Source: Streptomyces sp. AM 4-1-1
GTDB taxonomy: Bacteria > Actinomycetota > Actinomycetes > Streptomycetales > Streptomycetaceae
Assembly: GCF_029167625.1 (NCBI RefSeq)
Contig: NZ_CP119145.1
Coordinates: 2,170,001-2,234,000, forward strand
Reading direction: 5' to 3'
DNA length: 64,000 bases
In this document: positions 28,074 to 36,591 of the stretch, in pieces
Position numbering within the stretch: position 1 is the stretch's first letter
How the letters are laid out: each line of letters begins with the position of its first letter
The notes under the pieces: generated by a model
Database searches by the model: none
What the model was told of the DNA's origin: nothing
The model's input: the letters and a program-made list of their open reading frames with translations, nothing else
Position numbers and translations under genes: made by a program

Positions 28074-29897
28074 ATGAACGAGCTCCGCACCCCGGCCCCC
28101 CGGAATCCGTCGTCCCCGCCGAGCAGCCCCGAGGTGGACGCGACCGTCTTCCCCACGCTGCGTACGCCCAGCGGGCCGGTACCCGCGACCGCGCCCGCCT
28201 GGAACCAGCAGCGGGCCAGCTCCATGCCGTACCACCGCTACCGCTCCGCGTTCGACCGCGTCGAACTGCCCCTGACCGGGCGCACCTGGCCCGACGCCCG
28301 GATCGAGCGGGCGCCGCTCTGGGTGCCGGTCGATCTGCGCGACGGCAATCAGGCGCTGGCCGAGCCGATGGACACCCCGCGCAAGCGCCGGATGTTCGAT
28401 CTGCTCGTGGCCATGGGGTTCAAGGAGATCGAGGTCGGCTACCCGTCCGCGAGCCGGACGGACTTCGACTTCGTCCGCCATCTCGCCGGGAGCGGGGCGG
28501 TTCCCGGCGATGTCACCGTGGTCGTCTTCACCCCCGCCAGAGCGGATCTGATCGAGCGGACCTTCGAGTCCGTCGTGGGACTGGACCGCGTGGTCGTCCA
28601 CCTCTACATCCCGACCGCCCCCGTCTGGCGCGAGGTGGTGCTCGGCCGCAGCCGCGACGAGGTGCACGGGGTGATCCGGGAGGCCGCCACTCTGATGGCC
28701 CGGCTGGCCGAGGCCCGGCCCGGCGCCGACATCCGGTTCGAGTTCTCGCCCGAGGTCTTCATCCTCACCGAGCCGGACTACGTGCTGGAGATCTGCGACA
28801 GCCTGACCGAGCTGTGGGACGCCTCCCCGGACCGGCCGGTGATCCACAACCTGCCCGCCACCGTGGAGATCGCGACCCCCAATGTGTACGCCGACCAGAT
28901 CGAGTACATGCACCGCCAGTTGGCCCGGCGGGACTCGGTGATCCTCTCCGTCCACCCGCACAACGACCGCGGTACGGGCGTCGCCTGCGCCGAACTGGCG
29001 GTGCTGGCGGGCGCCCAGCGGGTGGAGGGCTGCCTCTTCGGCAACGGCGAACGCACCGGCAACGTCGACCTGGTCAATCTGGCGCTCAATCTGCACGCCC
29101 AGGGCGTCGACCCGATGATCGACTTCTCCGACATCGACGAGATCCGCCGCACCGTCGAGCACTGCAACCGGCTGCCGGTCCCGCCCCGCCACCCGTACGG
29201 CGGCGATCTGGTGTACACGGCGTTCTCCGGCACCCACCAGGACGCCATCAGCAAGGGCCTGGCCCACCACGCGAGCAGCGGTACGGACCGGTGGGCGGTG
29301 CCGTACCTGCCGATCGACCCGGCCGATGTGGGGCGTACGTACGAGGCGGTCATCCGGGTCAACAGCCAGTCGGGCAAGGGCGGCATCGCCCATCTGCTCC
29401 GCGGTGACCACGGGGTGGACCTGCCCGCCCGGCTGCGCGCCGACTTCTCCGGGACCGTCCAGTCCGTCACCGACGACAGTGGTCTGGAGGCCACTTCGAA
29501 GGATCTGTGGGCACTGTTCGAGGCGACGTATCTGACCCCGGGACGCGACGGCCGGATCGGCCTGACGTCCTGGAGCACCGACCGGAACCCGGCCGGTGAG
29601 CACCGCTTCGTCTGCACCCTGCGGATCGGGGACCGCGAGGGTGACTACGAGGGGACGGGCAACGGCCCGGTCTCGGCGTTCACCCGGGCACTGGCCGCCG
29701 CCGGGGTCGAGGTGGACGTGGTCGACTTCAGCGAACAGGCGACGGCGGCCGGGCAGGGCGCGTCGGCCGTGGCGTACGCGGAGTGCCGGGTCGACGGGGT
29801 GCGGTGCTGGGGCGTCGGACAGGACACGTCCGTACTGACCGCCTCGCTCCTCGCGGTGCTGTCCGCCGTCAACCGGGCGGCGGGCGCGGCCGGCTGA
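28074..29897 (+). CDS. leuA: 2-isopropylmalate synthase
   Basis: A 607-residue synthase of the long actinobacterial type, joining acetyl-CoA to 2-ketoisovalerate in leucine synthesis. The TIM barrel has [17 protein letters not shown] (catalytic Arg-Asp and metal), [31 protein letters not shown] (metal histidines) and [17 protein letters not shown]. The C-terminal regulatory domain (from about residue 440) has [12 protein letters not shown] and ends in the leucine-binding alpha/beta fold. Where I expect RDGNQALIDPM and VGFPSASQ in most leuA proteins this has ALAEPM and VGYPSASR, so it may be a divergent or second copy. The attenuator upstream argues that it is a true leucine-regulated synthase. 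Confidence 0.9.
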   Translation: MNELRTPAPRNPSSPPSSPEVDATVFPTLRTPSGPVPATAPAWNQQRASSMPYHRYRSAFDRVELPLTGRTWPDARIERAPLWVPVDLRDGNQALAEPMDTPRKRRMFDLLVAMGFKEIEVGYPSASRTDFDFVRHLAGSGAVPGDVTVVVFTPARADLIERTFESVVGLDRVVVHLYIPTAPVWREVVLGRSRDEVHGVIREAATLMARLAEARPGADIRFEFSPEVFILTEPDYVLEICDSLTELWDASPDRPVIHNLPATVEIATPNVYADQIEYMHRQLARRDSVILSVHPHNDRGTGVACAELAVLAGAQRVEGCLFGNGERTGNVDLVNLALNLHAQGVDPMIDFSDIDEIRRTVEHCNRLPVPPRHPYGGDLVYTAFSGTHQDAISKGLAHHASSGTDRWAVPYLPIDPADVGRTYEAVIRVNSQSGKGGIAHLLRGDHGVDLPARLRADFSGTVQSVTDDSGLEATSKDLWALFEATYLTPGRDGRIGLTSWSTDRNPAGEHRFVCTLRIGDREGDYEGTGNGPVSAFTRALAAAGVEVDVVDFSEQATAAGQGASAVAYAECRVDGVRCWGVGQDTSVLTASLLAVLSAVNRAAGAAG

Positions 29898-29925
29898 GCC
29901 GACGGGCCGAGGAAGCGGGAAGGGG

Positions 29926-29972
29926 GCGCATCCCGGCCGGTAGTGGGGGGTGGGGGGCCGGCCGGGATGCGC
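29926..29972. terminator. Bidirectional terminator between leuA and the chitinase gene
   Basis: GCGCATCCCGGCCGG (29926-29940) and CCGGCCGGGATGCGC (29958-29972) are perfectly complementary over 15 bases with a G-rich 17-base loop. It lies between two convergent genes and can serve both. Confidence 0.88.
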
Positions 29973-30018
29973 GGGGAGAGATGGTCCGGGTGCGGCGGCG
30001 GTGGGGCGCCGCCGCTGG

Positions 30019-31539
30019 TCAGTGGTAGGCGCCGAACGCCTTGGTGAAGGCGAGCGGTTCCTGGACGATCGAGCTGCACGAGGCGTCGGCGGTGGGCTTC
30101 GCGCCGCCCGCGCACGGCTTGTCGCGCGTGCCGGACCACATGGCGAGCCATCCGAGCCGCTTCTCCTGGGCGAACTTCACCAGTTGGGTGGCGTCCTCGA
30201 CCGTGAAGATCTCGGTGCTGACGTCGTTGACCCCGATCATCGGGGTGACCGCGACGGTCTTCCAGGCGTCGGCGTCGGAGAGTCCGAGCACCCCCTTGAG
30301 CTGGGCCTGGGTGGCGGTGGCCGCCTGGACGGCGTAGGTGCCCATGTCGCCGCTGTACGCGGGGCCGTAGTCCATGGCCATCACGTTGACCGCGCCGATG
30401 GTGACGCCGTTCGCCCTGGCGTCGGCGACCAGGTCCACTCCGGACCGGGTCAGACCCTCGGGCATGACGGGCAGTGTGAAGGAGACGTCGAGGCCGGGGT
30501 GCGACTTCTGGAGCTGTGCGATGGCCTGGGAACGCCGGGTGTTGGCGGCTGTGTCGGGCAGTGCCCCGCCCTCGATGTCGAAGTCGACCTTGGTGAGCCG
30601 GTAGGCGTCGATGACCTTGCCGTAGGCGGTGGCGAGGTCGGCGGCGGAGGAGCAGTGCAGGGCGAGTTCGGCTCCGGCCGCGCCGCCGAAGGAGACCCGG
30701 ACGTCACCGCCCTTGGCGCGCAGCGCGCCGATCTGGGCGGCGACCTTGTCGTCGCCGAGGCCGGTGACACCGCCCCAGAGCGGGGCGCAACTTCCGCCGG
30801 AGGTGATGAAGGCGAGGGTGAAGTCCTTCACGCCGGTGCTGTTCGCGGTGGCGACCAGGTCGTACGCCGGATAAAGGGAGGTGTCGACGTAGGGGGTGAA
30901 GCGTGCCCCGGTCGTGCCACCTTCGCCACCGCCGCCCGTGCCGCCGCTCGCCGTGGGGGTCGGCGAGGGGGTCGGGTCGGCGGTGGCGGTCCCCGTGGGG
31001 GCCGGGGTGGTGGGGGGCACTGTGGGGGTGGGGGTGGCCGTGGGGGCCGGGTCGGGGATGGCGGTCGTGGTGGGGCGGCCGCTGGGCTCGGGGGTGGCGC
31101 CGGTGTCGGCGGAACAGGGGGCCCGGTTGATGAGGCAGCCGGAGGGGTCGGCCGCCGTGCCGTCGGACGCGGTGACGAAGCCGATGGTGACGGACCTGCC
31201 GGGTGCCAGTTCCTTGTCCCAGGAGGCGGGTTTCACGGTGACGTGGTTGCCGCTGAGGGTGTACTCGGCGTTCCACAGGGAGCCGATCCGTGTGCCCGCG
31301 GGGAGGTCGAATTCGAGGGTCCAGTCGGTCTGGACCTGGCCGGTGTCGTTGCTGAGGACGTACTGACCGGTGTAGCCACCGGTCCAGTCGCTGGTCCTGG
31401 TGTACGCGGCGCCGACCGACGCCGCCTGGGCCGTACCGGTGAGCGCGAACACCGTGCCGCCGACCACCGCCGCCGCGACGACGGCGCCGACCACCTTGGT
31501 CCTGGTGGTCACCGTGCGGCGGTGCGAAGTCGTGCCCAT
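30019..31539 (-). CDS. Secreted GH18 chitinase with CBM2 domain
   Basis: A 506-residue secreted enzyme. The parts in order are: a signal peptide with a long arginine-rich n-region (cleavage near GTAQAAS); a CBM2-type carbohydrate-binding domain (about 40-140) with the surface tryptophans of SDWTGG, TDWTLEF and SLWNAEY; a Thr/Pro linker (about 150-205); and a GH18 barrel to the C-terminus. The catalytic DxDxE appears as KVDFDIEGG, with the proton donor Glu323. MAMDYGPAYSG and GWLAMWSGTRDK match later GH18 barrel strands. It degrades chitin outside the cell. No DasR-type box was recognised upstream, although many Streptomyces chitinases have one. Confidence 0.9.
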   Translation of the reverse strand: MGTTSHRRTVTTRTKVVGAVVAAAVVGGTVFALTGTAQAASVGAAYTRTSDWTGGYTGQYVLSNDTGQVQTDWTLEFDLPAGTRIGSLWNAEYTLSGNHVTVKPASWDKELAPGRSVTIGFVTASDGTAADPSGCLINRAPCSADTGATPEPSGRPTTTAIPDPAPTATPTPTVPPTTPAPTGTATADPTPSPTPTASGGTGGGGEGGTTGARFTPYVDTSLYPAYDLVATANSTGVKDFTLAFITSGGSCAPLWGGVTGLGDDKVAAQIGALRAKGGDVRVSFGGAAGAELALHCSSAADLATAYGKVIDAYRLTKVDFDIEGGALPDTAANTRRSQAIAQLQKSHPGLDVSFTLPVMPEGLTRSGVDLVADARANGVTIGAVNVMAMDYGPAYSGDMGTYAVQAATATQAQLKGVLGLSDADAWKTVAVTPMIGVNDVSTEIFTVEDATQLVKFAQEKRLGWLAMWSGTRDKPCAGGAKPTADASCSSIVQEPLAFTKAFGAYH

Positions 31540-31805
31540 CGAGTGCCTGCCTCTGTCCTACGGGTGCCGGTGGTCGGAAGCAGTACGCTAGCGGTAAGGA
31601 ATCCGACAAAAGGGACCACCGGCCGCCGCCTCGCTGTTCTTAGGGTTGGCTTAAGGGACGCATGGGGGCTGGTTAAAGAACCGGTCCGGAGCGCGGGACG
31701 TCCTGACCGGACCGGATCGGATCTGACCGGGTCGGGTCGGGTCGGACCAGGCGGGACCGGACCAGGCGGGACCGGAGCGGAGCAGGCCGGGGCGCGGACC
31801 GGCCG
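31540..31805. other. Intergenic region with GGACCGGA-type repeats
   Basis: The left part (31540-31670) is the chitinase promoter side. The right part (31678-31795) is a low-complexity run of GACCGGACCGG, GGGTCGGGTCGG and GCGGGACCGGACCAG units just beyond the sensor-kinase stop. No gene seen. Confidence 0.5.
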
Positions 31806-33215
31806 TCAGCCGTTCGTGCGCGAGAACCCACGGCGCCGGCGCCCCACCCGGTGGCCCCGCCGCCCCCGCTCGGCCCGCCGCCCGTGGAGCCCGATCCAGA
31901 TCCGTACCTCCGCGCCGCCGAGCACCGACCGGCCGATCCGCACATCGCCGCCGGTGGACTCCGCCACCCGGCGGACGATGTCCAGGCCGAGTCCGGTCGA
32001 GCCGACCGCGCCGGTCGCTCCCCGGCCGCTGCCGCCGCGGGCCAGCGCCGCATCGGGGTCGTCTATGCCCTGGCCCGCGTCCGAGACCAGCACGATGACC
32101 GCGTCCCCCGTGTGGTGCACATCGACGGCGAAGGCGGTGCCCTCGGGGGTGTGCCGGAAGACATTGCCGAGCAACGCGTCGAGCGCGGCGGCGAGTTCGG
32201 GGCGGGCGACCGGGAGACGTACCGTACGGTCGACGCCCGCCAGGCTCACCTCGCGGCCCTCGTCCTCGGCGAGCGCCGACCAGAAGGCCATCCGTTCCCG
32301 GATCACCTCGGAGGCGTCGCAGCCCGCGCCGGGGCCGGTGAGCGGGCCCTGGGCGGGGCGTTGTTCGCGTGCGGTCCGGATGATCGTGTCGACCTCGTGC
32401 TCCAGCTGCTCCACGGCGGCCCGGGTCTGCTCGGCGGCGGGCCCCTCGCCCAGCGAGGCGGTGTTGAGCCGGAGCACGGTCAGCGGGGTACGCAGCCGGT
32501 GCGACAGATCGGCGGCCAACTCACGTTCGTTCGCCAGGAGCTGTACGACCTGATCGGCCATGGAGTTGAACGCGATGGCCGCGGAGCGCAGTTCGGCGGG
32601 GCCCTCCTCCGGGACCCGGGTGCCGAGCATGCCCTCGCCCAGGTCCTGCGCGGCGGCGGCGAGCCGTTGGGCGGGCTCGACCATCCGCAACCCGAGCCGG
32701 TCGGCGACGGCGACCGATCCGACGATCAGCGCGACGCCGACGCCCGCCAGCATCAGCCAGGCGGTGGTGACGCCGTTGGAGACCTCGTCTTCGGGGACGA
32801 ACACCTCGACGACGGCGATGTCCCCGGAGCCGAGCGCGGTCGGCTGGAGGAGCGCCGAGCCTCCCGGCACCTCGGCCACCGAGGCACGGCCGAGGCGCCG
32901 GGTGGTCTCCAGGTCCTTGGCGGCGGCCCGCCGGTTGCCGATCACCAGGGGACGTCCACCCGGTTCCTCGGCGGCGGGGATGTGGACGGCGAGGCGGCCC
33001 GCGTCACCCGCTTCGGTGGAGTGGACGGCCCGCTCCAGCTCCTCCTGGTCGGTGGTGATGGAGAGGGTCGGGCCGATGGTCGCGGCCTGCCGTTCGGCGT
33101 CGGAGAACGCCCGGTCGCGGGCCATCTCCTTGACGACGAGGCCGAGCGGCACGGCGAACGCGACCACGACCATGACGGTGACGGCCAGACTGACCTTGAC
33201 GAGCGCCCATCTCAT
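31806..33215 (-). CDS. Sensor histidine kinase
   Basis: A 469-residue membrane kinase. An N-terminal TM segment (VSLAVTVMVVVAFAVPLGLVV), an extracytoplasmic sensor domain of about 120 residues, a second TM (TAWLMLAGVGVALIVGSVAVA) and a HAMP region lead to the H-box DLSHRLRTPLTVLRL with the phosphorylated histidine. The ATP-binding lid has GNVFRHTPEGT, SDAGQGIDDPD and STGLGLDIVRRVAESTGG. The start overlaps the response-regulator stop by four bases, so it is the second gene of the operon. The signal sensed is unknown. The C-terminal tail is very arginine-rich. Confidence 0.92.
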   Translation of the reverse strand: MRWALVKVSLAVTVMVVVAFAVPLGLVVKEMARDRAFSDAERQAATIGPTLSITTDQEELERAVHSTEAGDAGRLAVHIPAAEEPGGRPLVIGNRRAAAKDLETTRRLGRASVAEVPGGSALLQPTALGSGDIAVVEVFVPEDEVSNGVTTAWLMLAGVGVALIVGSVAVADRLGLRMVEPAQRLAAAAQDLGEGMLGTRVPEEGPAELRSAAIAFNSMADQVVQLLANERELAADLSHRLRTPLTVLRLNTASLGEGPAAEQTRAAVEQLEHEVDTIIRTAREQRPAQGPLTGPGAGCDASEVIRERMAFWSALAEDEGREVSLAGVDRTVRLPVARPELAAALDALLGNVFRHTPEGTAFAVDVHHTGDAVIVLVSDAGQGIDDPDAALARGGSGRGATGAVGSTGLGLDIVRRVAESTGGDVRIGRSVLGGAEVRIWIGLHGRRAERGRRGHRVGRRRRGFSRTNG

Positions 33216-33961
33216 GCGGGCGGCTCGACGCCGGGCCGTCCGCTACCGGCCCGGCCCGTCGCCGGGGCTCCCGCCACCGGCGGTTCGAGCTTCACCCCGA
33301 CGCCGCGCAGGGTGTGCAGATAGCGCGGCCGGGCCGCCGTCTCGCCGAGCTTCCGGCGCAGCCAGGAGAGGTGGACGTCGATGGTCTGGTCGTCGCCGTA
33401 GGACTGCTGCCAGACCTCGGCGAGGAGTTCCTTGCGCGCCACGACGACCCCGGGCCGTCCGGCGAGGAAGGCCAGCAGGTCGAACTCGCGGCGCGTCAGG
33501 TCCAGTACCTCGCCGTCCAGTTCCGCCTGGCGGCGGAGCGGGTCGATGGAGAGGCCGCCGACCTGGATGGCGCGCGGCGGTGGTGCGTCGGTCCCGGCCG
33601 CACGCGAGCGGCGCAGGACGGCGGCCATCCGCGCCGAGAGGTGCTCCACCGAGAACGGTTTGGTCAGATAGTCGTCGGCGCCGTCGTTGAGCAGCCGGAC
33701 GATCTCGTTCTCGTCGTCCCGCGCGGTCGCGATGATCACGGGTACGTCGGTGATGGAGCGGAGCATCTTCAGTGCCTCGGCGCCGTCGAGGTCGGGCAGC
33801 CCGAGGTCGAGGATGACCACGTCGAACCGGATGTGCGCCACTTCGCGGAGCGCTTCGAGCGCGGTGCCGACACTCCGTACCGTGTGGGATGCCTCGGTGA
33901 GGTGCCGGATGAGGGCGGATCGCACGAACTGGTCGTCCTCGACCACGAGCACACTTGCCAT
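33212..33961 (-). CDS. OmpR-family response regulator
   Basis: A 249-residue DNA-binding response regulator. The receiver domain has the acidic pair in VLVVEDDQFVR, the phospho-acceptor in FDVVILDLGLPDLDG, and the lysine in DYLTKPFSVEHL. The C-terminal winged helix (VLDLTRREFDLLAFLAGRPGVVVARKELLAEVWQQSYGDDQTIDVHLSWLRRKLGE) places it in the OmpR/PhoB group. It is co-transcribed with the histidine kinase. A secreted-protein gene is divergent only 79 bases away, which makes it a likely target. Confidence 0.94.
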   Translation of the reverse strand: MASVLVVEDDQFVRSALIRHLTEASHTVRSVGTALEALREVAHIRFDVVILDLGLPDLDGAEALKMLRSITDVPVIIATARDDENEIVRLLNDGADDYLTKPFSVEHLSARMAAVLRRSRAAGTDAPPPRAIQVGGLSIDPLRRQAELDGEVLDLTRREFDLLAFLAGRPGVVVARKELLAEVWQQSYGDDQTIDVHLSWLRRKLGETAARPRYLHTLRGVGVKLEPPVAGAPATGRAGSGRPGVEPPA

Positions 33962-34040
33962 GGGCGGCACCGTACGCCATTCGGCCCTGCCCGGTCCCCT
34001 CCGGTGCGGCGCCCACCGTTCGTGGTGGAAGATGTCCCGG

Positions 34041-34601
34041 ATGCAACGAGGACTCGTACACGCGCTCGCGTGGTCGCTCGCCACCGGGGCGGCCGTCACG
34101 CTGTCGTGGTGGGGAGTGCACACGGTGATGGCCGGGACGGCCTATGACCCGCCGCGCGCCCTGCCCATCTCGAAGAGCGCCCGTGGCGGCGGGGGTTCCG
34201 ACGCGCTGTCGTCCTCGACGCACCGCCCCGAGCCGGTCGCCTCACCGTCCCCGAGCGCCACCCGGTCCCCGACGCCGCGTCCTCCGAAGCCGTCGGAGCC
34301 ACCGCCGAAGCCCGCCGCGAGCACCCCGAGCAGCCCGCCCGCCCGGCCCAGACCGTCCGCGACGAAGACGAAGACGTCGAGCTCGGTGAGCAGTTACGGG
34401 ACGGAGGGCGGCCGGGTCGTCCTGGAGATGGAGGACGGCGCGGCGAAGCTGGTCTCGGCGACGCCGCGGTCGGGCTGGTCGATGCGGGTCTGGACGAACA
34501 CGACGTGGGTGCGGGTGGACTTCGCGGGGAACGACACGACGATCACGGTGTTCTGCACCTGGAACGACCACGAGCCACAGGTGGACATCGAGCGGCACTG
34601 A
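34041..34601 (+). CDS. Membrane-anchored or secreted protein divergent from the two-component system
   Basis: A 186-residue protein. An N-terminal hydrophobic segment (LVHALAWSLATGAAVTLSWWGVHTVM) is a signal peptide or anchor. About 75 residues of Ser/Pro/Lys-rich linker follow, then a compact C-terminal domain of about 65 residues (GGRVVLEMEDGAAKLVSATPRSGWSMRVWTNTTWVRVDFAGNDTTITVFCTWNDHEPQVDIER), probably all-beta. The start is ATG 34041 with GGAAG upstream. Being divergent from the regulator and kinase at 79 bases, it may be their target or accessory sensor. No family is recognised. Confidence 0.75.
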   Translation: MQRGLVHALAWSLATGAAVTLSWWGVHTVMAGTAYDPPRALPISKSARGGGGSDALSSSTHRPEPVASPSPSATRSPTPRPPKPSEPPPKPAASTPSSPPARPRPSATKTKTSSSVSSYGTEGGRVVLEMEDGAAKLVSATPRSGWSMRVWTNTTWVRVDFAGNDTTITVFCTWNDHEPQVDIERH

Positions 34602-34623
34602 GCCGGGGCGGCCGGGCGACGGC

Positions 34624-34912
34624 TTCCGGATGACCGTGTTCCGGCGACGGCGTACCGATGACGGTGTCCGGACGGCGACTGCGTACCGATGACGGTGTCC
34701 GGACGGCGACTGCGTACCGATGACGGTGTCCGGACGGCGACTGCGTACCGATGACGGTGTCCGGACGGCGACTGCGGCCGGACGGCGACGGCCGGATGGC
34801 GGTGTCCGGGCGACGGCGTACCGATGACGGTGTGACGGTGTCCGGGCGACGACGTACCGACGACGGCATCCGGGAGACGGCGTACAGGAGACGGTATCCG
34901 GAGGCGACGTAC
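34624..34912. repeat. 31-bp minisatellite in a convergent intergenic region
   Basis: Three exact tandem copies of a 31-base unit starting CCGATGACGGTGTCCGGACG lie at 34655-34685, 34686-34716 and 34717-34747, with a fourth nearly complete copy from 34748. Decayed copies flank them on both sides (34624-34654 and 34778-34912). The period is not a multiple of three and no real reading frame crosses it, so this is noncoding. No unique spacers are present, so it is not a CRISPR. Confidence 0.9.
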
Positions 34913-34930
34913 CGCCCTCGTGCCGTCCCG

Positions 34931-35887
34931 TCAGTGGAAGGTGTCGGGCGGTGGCGCGGGGGACGGCCGGGCGTCCGCGTCGGTGACGGGCGCCGCGCCA
35001 CCGGTGAAGTCGGTCAGCGCGCGGCCGTGTTCGACCCGTCCGGCGTACGGGTCGCTCGCCACCCGGCGGGTCAGTTCGGCGACCGGCAGCGGTACGGCGG
35101 ACGCGAGCAGCACGGCGTTGCCGAATCTGCGGCCCCGCAGCACGGGCGGGTCGGCGGCCAGCGCCAGTTCGGGGAAGACGGTGGCGGCGGTGGCGATCTG
35201 GCCACGCAGATGGGTGAGCGGAGGTCCGTCCGCGAGGTTGGCGGTGTACTGCCCGTCCGGCTTCAGTACGCGGCGGACCTCGGTGAGGAATTCGGTGCTG
35301 GTGAGGTGCGCGGGGGTACGGGCCCCGCCGAAGACGTCGGCGACGACGAGGTCCGCCCAGTCGTCCGGGACCTTGCCGAGTCCGGCGCGGGCGTCGGTGG
35401 AGCGGACCCGGACGCGGGCCTGCGGGTCCAGCGGCAGTTCCCTGCGCACCAGCTGGACGAGTGGCCCGTCCACCTCGACGATCTGCTGGGTGGAGCGGGG
35501 GCGGGTGGCCGCGATGTAGCGGGCGAGGGTGAAGGCGCCACCGCCGAGGTGCACGACGTGCAGGGGCTGCTGGGGCGGGGCGGCGAGGTCGGCGATGTGG
35601 CCGAACCTGCGCTGGTACGCGAAGGAGAGGTGCGTGGGGTCGTCGAGGTCCACATGGGACTGCGGGGCGCCGTCGACGGTGAGCGTCCAGGCACGGGGCC
35701 GCTCACGGTCGGGTATCAGCTCGGCGAGACCGCCGTCCACCGGCTCGGCGAGGGGGTCCCGGTTGCGCTCCGGCCGCTTCCGGCCGCTCGGACCCCCTGT
35801 CGACGCTTCTCGACGTGCCACGCGTGTCCGCCCTCGCTGATCCGGTCCGGTCCCGGCTCCGGTCCGGTCCGGTCCCACTGAGTTCAT
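34931..35887 (-). CDS. Spermidine-synthase-like methyltransferase-fold protein
   Basis: A 318-residue soluble protein of the SpeE/PABMT fold. The substrate domain holds WTLTVDGAPQSHVDLDDPTHLSFAYQRRFG, and the nucleotide-binding core has LHVVHLGGGAFTLARYIA (glycine loop), IVEVDGPLVQLV (acidic ribose contact) and DLVVADVFGGARTPAHLTS. Actinobacterial relatives are generally annotated as spermidine synthase or fused MFS/spermidine synthase; this one lacks TM segments. The start is uncertain: ATG 35887 is used, GTG 35908 is possible, and the first 40 residues are low complexity. Polyamine synthesis is not proved by the residues visible. Confidence 0.78.
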   Translation of the reverse strand: MNSVGPDRTGAGTGPDQRGRTRVARREASTGGPSGRKRPERNRDPLAEPVDGGLAELIPDRERPRAWTLTVDGAPQSHVDLDDPTHLSFAYQRRFGHIADLAAPPQQPLHVVHLGGGAFTLARYIAATRPRSTQQIVEVDGPLVQLVRRELPLDPQARVRVRSTDARAGLGKVPDDWADLVVADVFGGARTPAHLTSTEFLTEVRRVLKPDGQYTANLADGPPLTHLRGQIATAATVFPELALAADPPVLRGRRFGNAVLLASAVPLPVAELTRRVASDPYAGRVEHGRALTDFTGGAAPVTDADARPSPAPPPDTFH

Positions 35888-35923
35888 CGTGGGCGGGAAT
35901 CCGGCCACCTGGCCATTATGGGC

Positions 35924-36346
35924 TCAGCTGCGGTTGTCGGCCGCCGCGATCATCCGGGCCGCCTCGTCCAGGGCCTCGCGCAGCACGGCCGGGTCGGTGA
36001 CCGGTGCGTCGCCCCGGGGCGGCAGCAGCCAGCCGGTGCCGGCGGCGGGCGGCTCGGTGGGGATGCGCAGTCCGCGGCCGTTCGTCTCCGTACAGGCACT
36101 GCCCGGTACGTCCCAGCCCGCGGCGGTGCCGGGCGGCACGAGGAAACCGAGCGTGTCGCAGGCCCCGTCGTGGATCACCGGGCCCACGGCCTCCTGGTCC
36201 GCGCCGCGGCGCAGGATGTCCACGGCCTCCAGCCCCTGACGGGCCGGTACGGTCACCAGATCGCAGGGCTCGGTGCGTCCGGCGTCACCACCGGACGCCT
36301 CCTGGGGTGTGCCGATTCCTTCGGTGGTCCGGCCGAGATGCAGCAT
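35924..36346 (-). CDS. Small primase-polymerase-like protein
   Basis: A 140-residue protein from ATG 36346, chosen because AAGGAGAGAG stands nine bases before it. It has the pattern LVTVPARQGLEAVDILRRGADQEAVGPVIHDGACDTLGFLVPPGTAAGWDVPGS, then GRGLRIPTEPPAAGTGWLLPPRGDAP. The same succession (short strand, GPV, LxFxxxPGTA, conserved PP, then GxxWxxxP) occurs in the protein at 45456 in this window and recalls the N-terminal half of actinobacterial bifunctional DNA primase/polymerase domains, here without clear catalytic acidic residues. It is divergent from a TPR regulator. Function unknown. Confidence 0.65.
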   Translation of the reverse strand: MLHLGRTTEGIGTPQEASGGDAGRTEPCDLVTVPARQGLEAVDILRRGADQEAVGPVIHDGACDTLGFLVPPGTAAGWDVPGSACTETNGRGLRIPTEPPAAGTGWLLPPRGDAPVTDPAVLREALDEAARMIAAADNRS

Positions 36347-36488
36347 CGGGACTCTCTCCTTCTTCGTCACCGGGCGGAGCCACGCCCCGTCTCCGCATGG
36401 ACCAACGCCCCGAACACGTCAAGGGCTACGGCGTCGCACCGCTGCAAAGGGTGGCAGTTCATGGCGGATCGTGGGCGGGATGCCCCCT

Positions 36489-36528
36489 TTTGCTTGCAAA
36501 CAGTGTGTGTACGCCCCGTCACAGACGG
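36489..36528. promoter_or_regulatory. Two short inverted repeats in a divergent promoter region
   Basis: TTTGC-TT-GCAAA (36489-36500) and CCGTC-ACA-GACGG (36516-36528) lie between the divergent genes at 36346 and 36592 in a locally AT-richer patch. They are candidate operators for the TPR regulator or its partner. Confidence 0.35.
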
Positions 36529-36591
36529 TACGTTCTTGCTCTGCCGGGACTGTCGAAACAGGCGACCGGCCGCTCCAGAGAGGGCTCCGCC

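Noticed and set aside
31540..31620. DasR operator before the chitinase gene
   Set aside because: No sequence close to the TGGTCTAGACCA consensus could be found by eye.
34655..34777. Possible CRISPR array
   Set aside because: The copies are directly adjacent with no unique spacers, and the unit is not palindromic. It is a simple tandem repeat with no cas genes nearby.
34543..35001. Arg/Ser/Pro-rich minus-strand protein over the minisatellite
   Set aside because: The 31-bp period shifts frame at each copy and there is no start signal; it is a repeat-driven open frame.
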